Source: Mageeibacillus sp. UBA1257
GTDB taxonomy: Bacteria > Bacillota > Clostridia > UBA1212 > UBA1257
Assembly: GCA_002308775.1 (NCBI GenBank)
Contig: DBVT01000120.1
Span: forward strand, 1-6,435
Direction of reading: 5' to 3'
Length of the DNA stretch: 6,435 bases
The position numbers were made by a program, and so were the translations under genes. The notes below the pieces were generated by a model. That model saw only the letters and a list, made by a program, of their open reading frames with translations, did no database searches and was not told the origin of the DNA. Shown piece after piece: positions 4,969 through 6,435 of the stretch (its first letter is position 1; the number at the start of each line of letters is the position of its first letter).

Positions 4969-6435
4969 GCAATAAGCAGACGTTCAAACTCCTTACCAAA
5001 TACATCGGCAAGAGCAGGATTCTCCTGATAATGAATATAATACTCGCGATACCCGCTGTCATTTCGATGCTTCTGATACCCGTTTTTACCGGTAAAGTCA
5101 TCGATCTTCTGTATACCGATTTTACTATCGAACAGATAGTCAAGACCGCTTCGATGATCCCGGTATTCGCCGGGATATACGCGCTGCTTCTCTGGTTCAT
5201 CGGATTTTTCAGCGGAAGGATCGCTTATAATACCGTAAAAAACATACGAAGCGACGCTGCGGGAGTGCTCGAGAAGCTGCCGCTTTCATACATAGATTCG
5301 CACAGCCACGGAGAGATGATCAATACGGTCATTTCCGACACAGACAGGATATGTGAAGGTCTTGAGATGCTCTTTAAGGAGTTTTTCACCGGTATATTTA
5401 CAATCGTCGGAACGATCGCTTTGATGCTTTCGATAAGCCCTGTCGTAACGCTTGCCGTCGTTCTTTTGACGCCTGTATCTCTCTTTGTCGCTAAATTTAT
5501 ATCTAAAAAAACTTACGGCTTCTTCGGACAGGAAGCAATCGTCAGAGCGGCTCACGCGTCTTATCTCGAAGAGATGATCGCAGGACGTAAAGTTATAAAA
5601 GCGTATGCCAACGAGAAGAAAGCTCTTTCTGATTTTGACATTATCAACGATGAACTGGGGAAAAAATCATTAAAGGCTGTGTTCTTCTCTTCACTTGTGA
5701 ATCCGACGACTCGTTTTACAAACAGTCTGATCTACGCGTTCGTGGCGTTTCTCGGAGCGATGCTCTGCACAGGCGCATTCGGAGTCGCGGAAGGAACTTT
5801 CACTGTCGGTTCGATGACTGTTTTCCTCTCTTATGCGAGCCAGTACGCAAAGCCCTTCAATGAGATCTCCGGCGTCATTTCAGAGCTTCAGAACTCCCTC
5901 GCTTGCGCATCGAGAGTGTTCGATTTCATATCGCTTCCGATCGAAAAAGAAGATGCGTCAGAGTCGTTCGAAGATGACCGCCCGGATGCTACGGGCAGCG
6001 TGACGTTCGATCACGTCAGTTTTTCATATGTTAAAGACAGACCGCTTATCCGCGATTTCAGCCTTGACGTAAAGCCCGGCACGCACGTCGCCATCGTAGG
6101 CAAAACAGGCTCAGGTAAAACGACTTTGATCAATCTTTTGATGCGATTTTACGATTGCAGCAGCGGAAAAATCATAATTGACGGAAAAAATATTTCCGAA
6201 GTGCCCCGCAGAGCCCTCAGGAGCCGTTTTGGGCTCGTTTTACAGGAGACATGGTTAATTTCAGGTACGATATATGAAAACCTCTCATTCGGGCTCACAG
6301 AGCCTCAGAGAGACACCGTCATCGCGGCAGCAAAGGAAACGATGGCTCACAATTTTATCAAAAAACTCCCGAACGGCTACGACACTTATATTTCAGAAGA
6401 CGACGCACTTTTATCGGAAGGTCAGAAGCAGCTTC
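4965..6435 (+). CDS. ABC exporter half-transporter, second subunit, 3' end cut off by the window edge
   Basis: This gene is open from the ATG at 4965 to the right edge, giving 490 complete codons; some 90-100 residues with Walker B, D-loop and H-loop are missing. It is the partner of the preceding half-transporter. The protein begins MSNKQTFKLLTKYIGKSR, has a six-helix membrane domain (approximate helices 18-42, 62-84, 138-160, 162-180, 248-270, 280-305) and an ATPase domain from about residue 345. Walker A is GKTGSGKTT (379-387) and the Q-loop Gln is 427 in VLQETW. The signature is LSEGQ at 483-487, not LSGGQ. In a head-to-tail dimer this altered signature faces the Asp/Gln-bearing site of the first subunit, which is the arrangement known in asymmetric exporters; the missing end should therefore carry a normal Glu and His. 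The start overlaps the upstream stop (ATGA) and has a strong ribosome binding site. Confidence 0.93.
   Translation, partial: MSNKQTFKLLTKYIGKSRILLIMNIILAIPAVISMLLIPVFTGKVIDLLYTDFTIEQIVKTASMIPVFAGIYALLLWFIGFFSGRIAYNTVKNIRSDAAGVLEKLPLSYIDSHSHGEMINTVISDTDRICEGLEMLFKEFFTGIFTIVGTIALMLSISPVVTLAVVLLTPVSLFVAKFISKKTYGFFGQEAIVRAAHASYLEEMIAGRKVIKAYANEKKALSDFDIINDELGKKSLKAVFFSSLVNPTTRFTNSLIYAFVAFLGAMLCTGAFGVAEGTFTVGSMTVFLSYASQYAKPFNEISGVISELQNSLACASRVFDFISLPIEKEDASESFEDDRPDATGSVTFDHVSFSYVKDRPLIRDFSLDVKPGTHVAIVGKTGSGKTTLINLLMRFYDCSSGKIIIDGKNISEVPRRALRSRFGLVLQETWLISGTIYENLSFGLTEPQRDTVIAAAKETMAHNFIKKLPNGYDTYISEDDALLSEGQKQL

Overview
The window looks like a piece of chromosome from an anaerobic, fermentative Firmicute of the Clostridia type, probably an uncultured gut or rumen lineage. 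This rests on three things visible here: strong GGAGG-type ribosome binding sites, a stand-alone acetate kinase with clostridial-looking sequence, and a two-gene heterodimeric ABC exporter of the kind common in that group. Base composition is moderate and even across all genes. I see no tRNA, rRNA, CRISPR array, insertion sequence or attachment site. The taxonomic placement is inference.

Layout. Positions 1-1080 hold two genes on the minus strand: an archaeal-type, short triosephosphate-isomerase-fold protein (370-1080) followed by a YjbQ/UPF0047 family protein that runs off the left edge (305 to 1). Positions 1081-1259 are a divergent control region with two good sigma-70-type promoters placed back to back, their -35 boxes one base apart. 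One drives the isomerase-yjbQ pair leftward and the other drives acetate kinase (ackA, 1260-2474) rightward. A long perfect hairpin at 2517-2555 follows ackA. A new transcription unit then begins: a promoter-like -10 box at 2613-2618, a single-domain SIS sugar-phosphate isomerase-like gene (2651-3253), and two ABC exporter half-transporter genes (3250-4968, and 4965 to the right edge). Both junctions are four-base ATGA stop/start overlaps, so the three genes are almost certainly one operon.

How the genes may work together. AckA makes ATP and acetate from acetyl phosphate; no phosphotransacetylase gene is beside it within the window. The TIM-fold protein and YjbQ probably form a small functional pair, possibly acting on a triose or tetrulose phosphate rather than in core glycolysis, but their substrate cannot be read from the sequence. 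The two ABC proteins form an asymmetric exporter: the first subunit has Asp and Gln in place of the catalytic Glu and switch His, and the second has an LSEGQ signature instead of LSGGQ, which together predict one degenerate and one working ATP site. The most unusual point of the window is the translational coupling of a sugar-phosphate isomerase-like SIS protein to this exporter. The architecture is ordinary enough that I would not call it a new system without comparative data.
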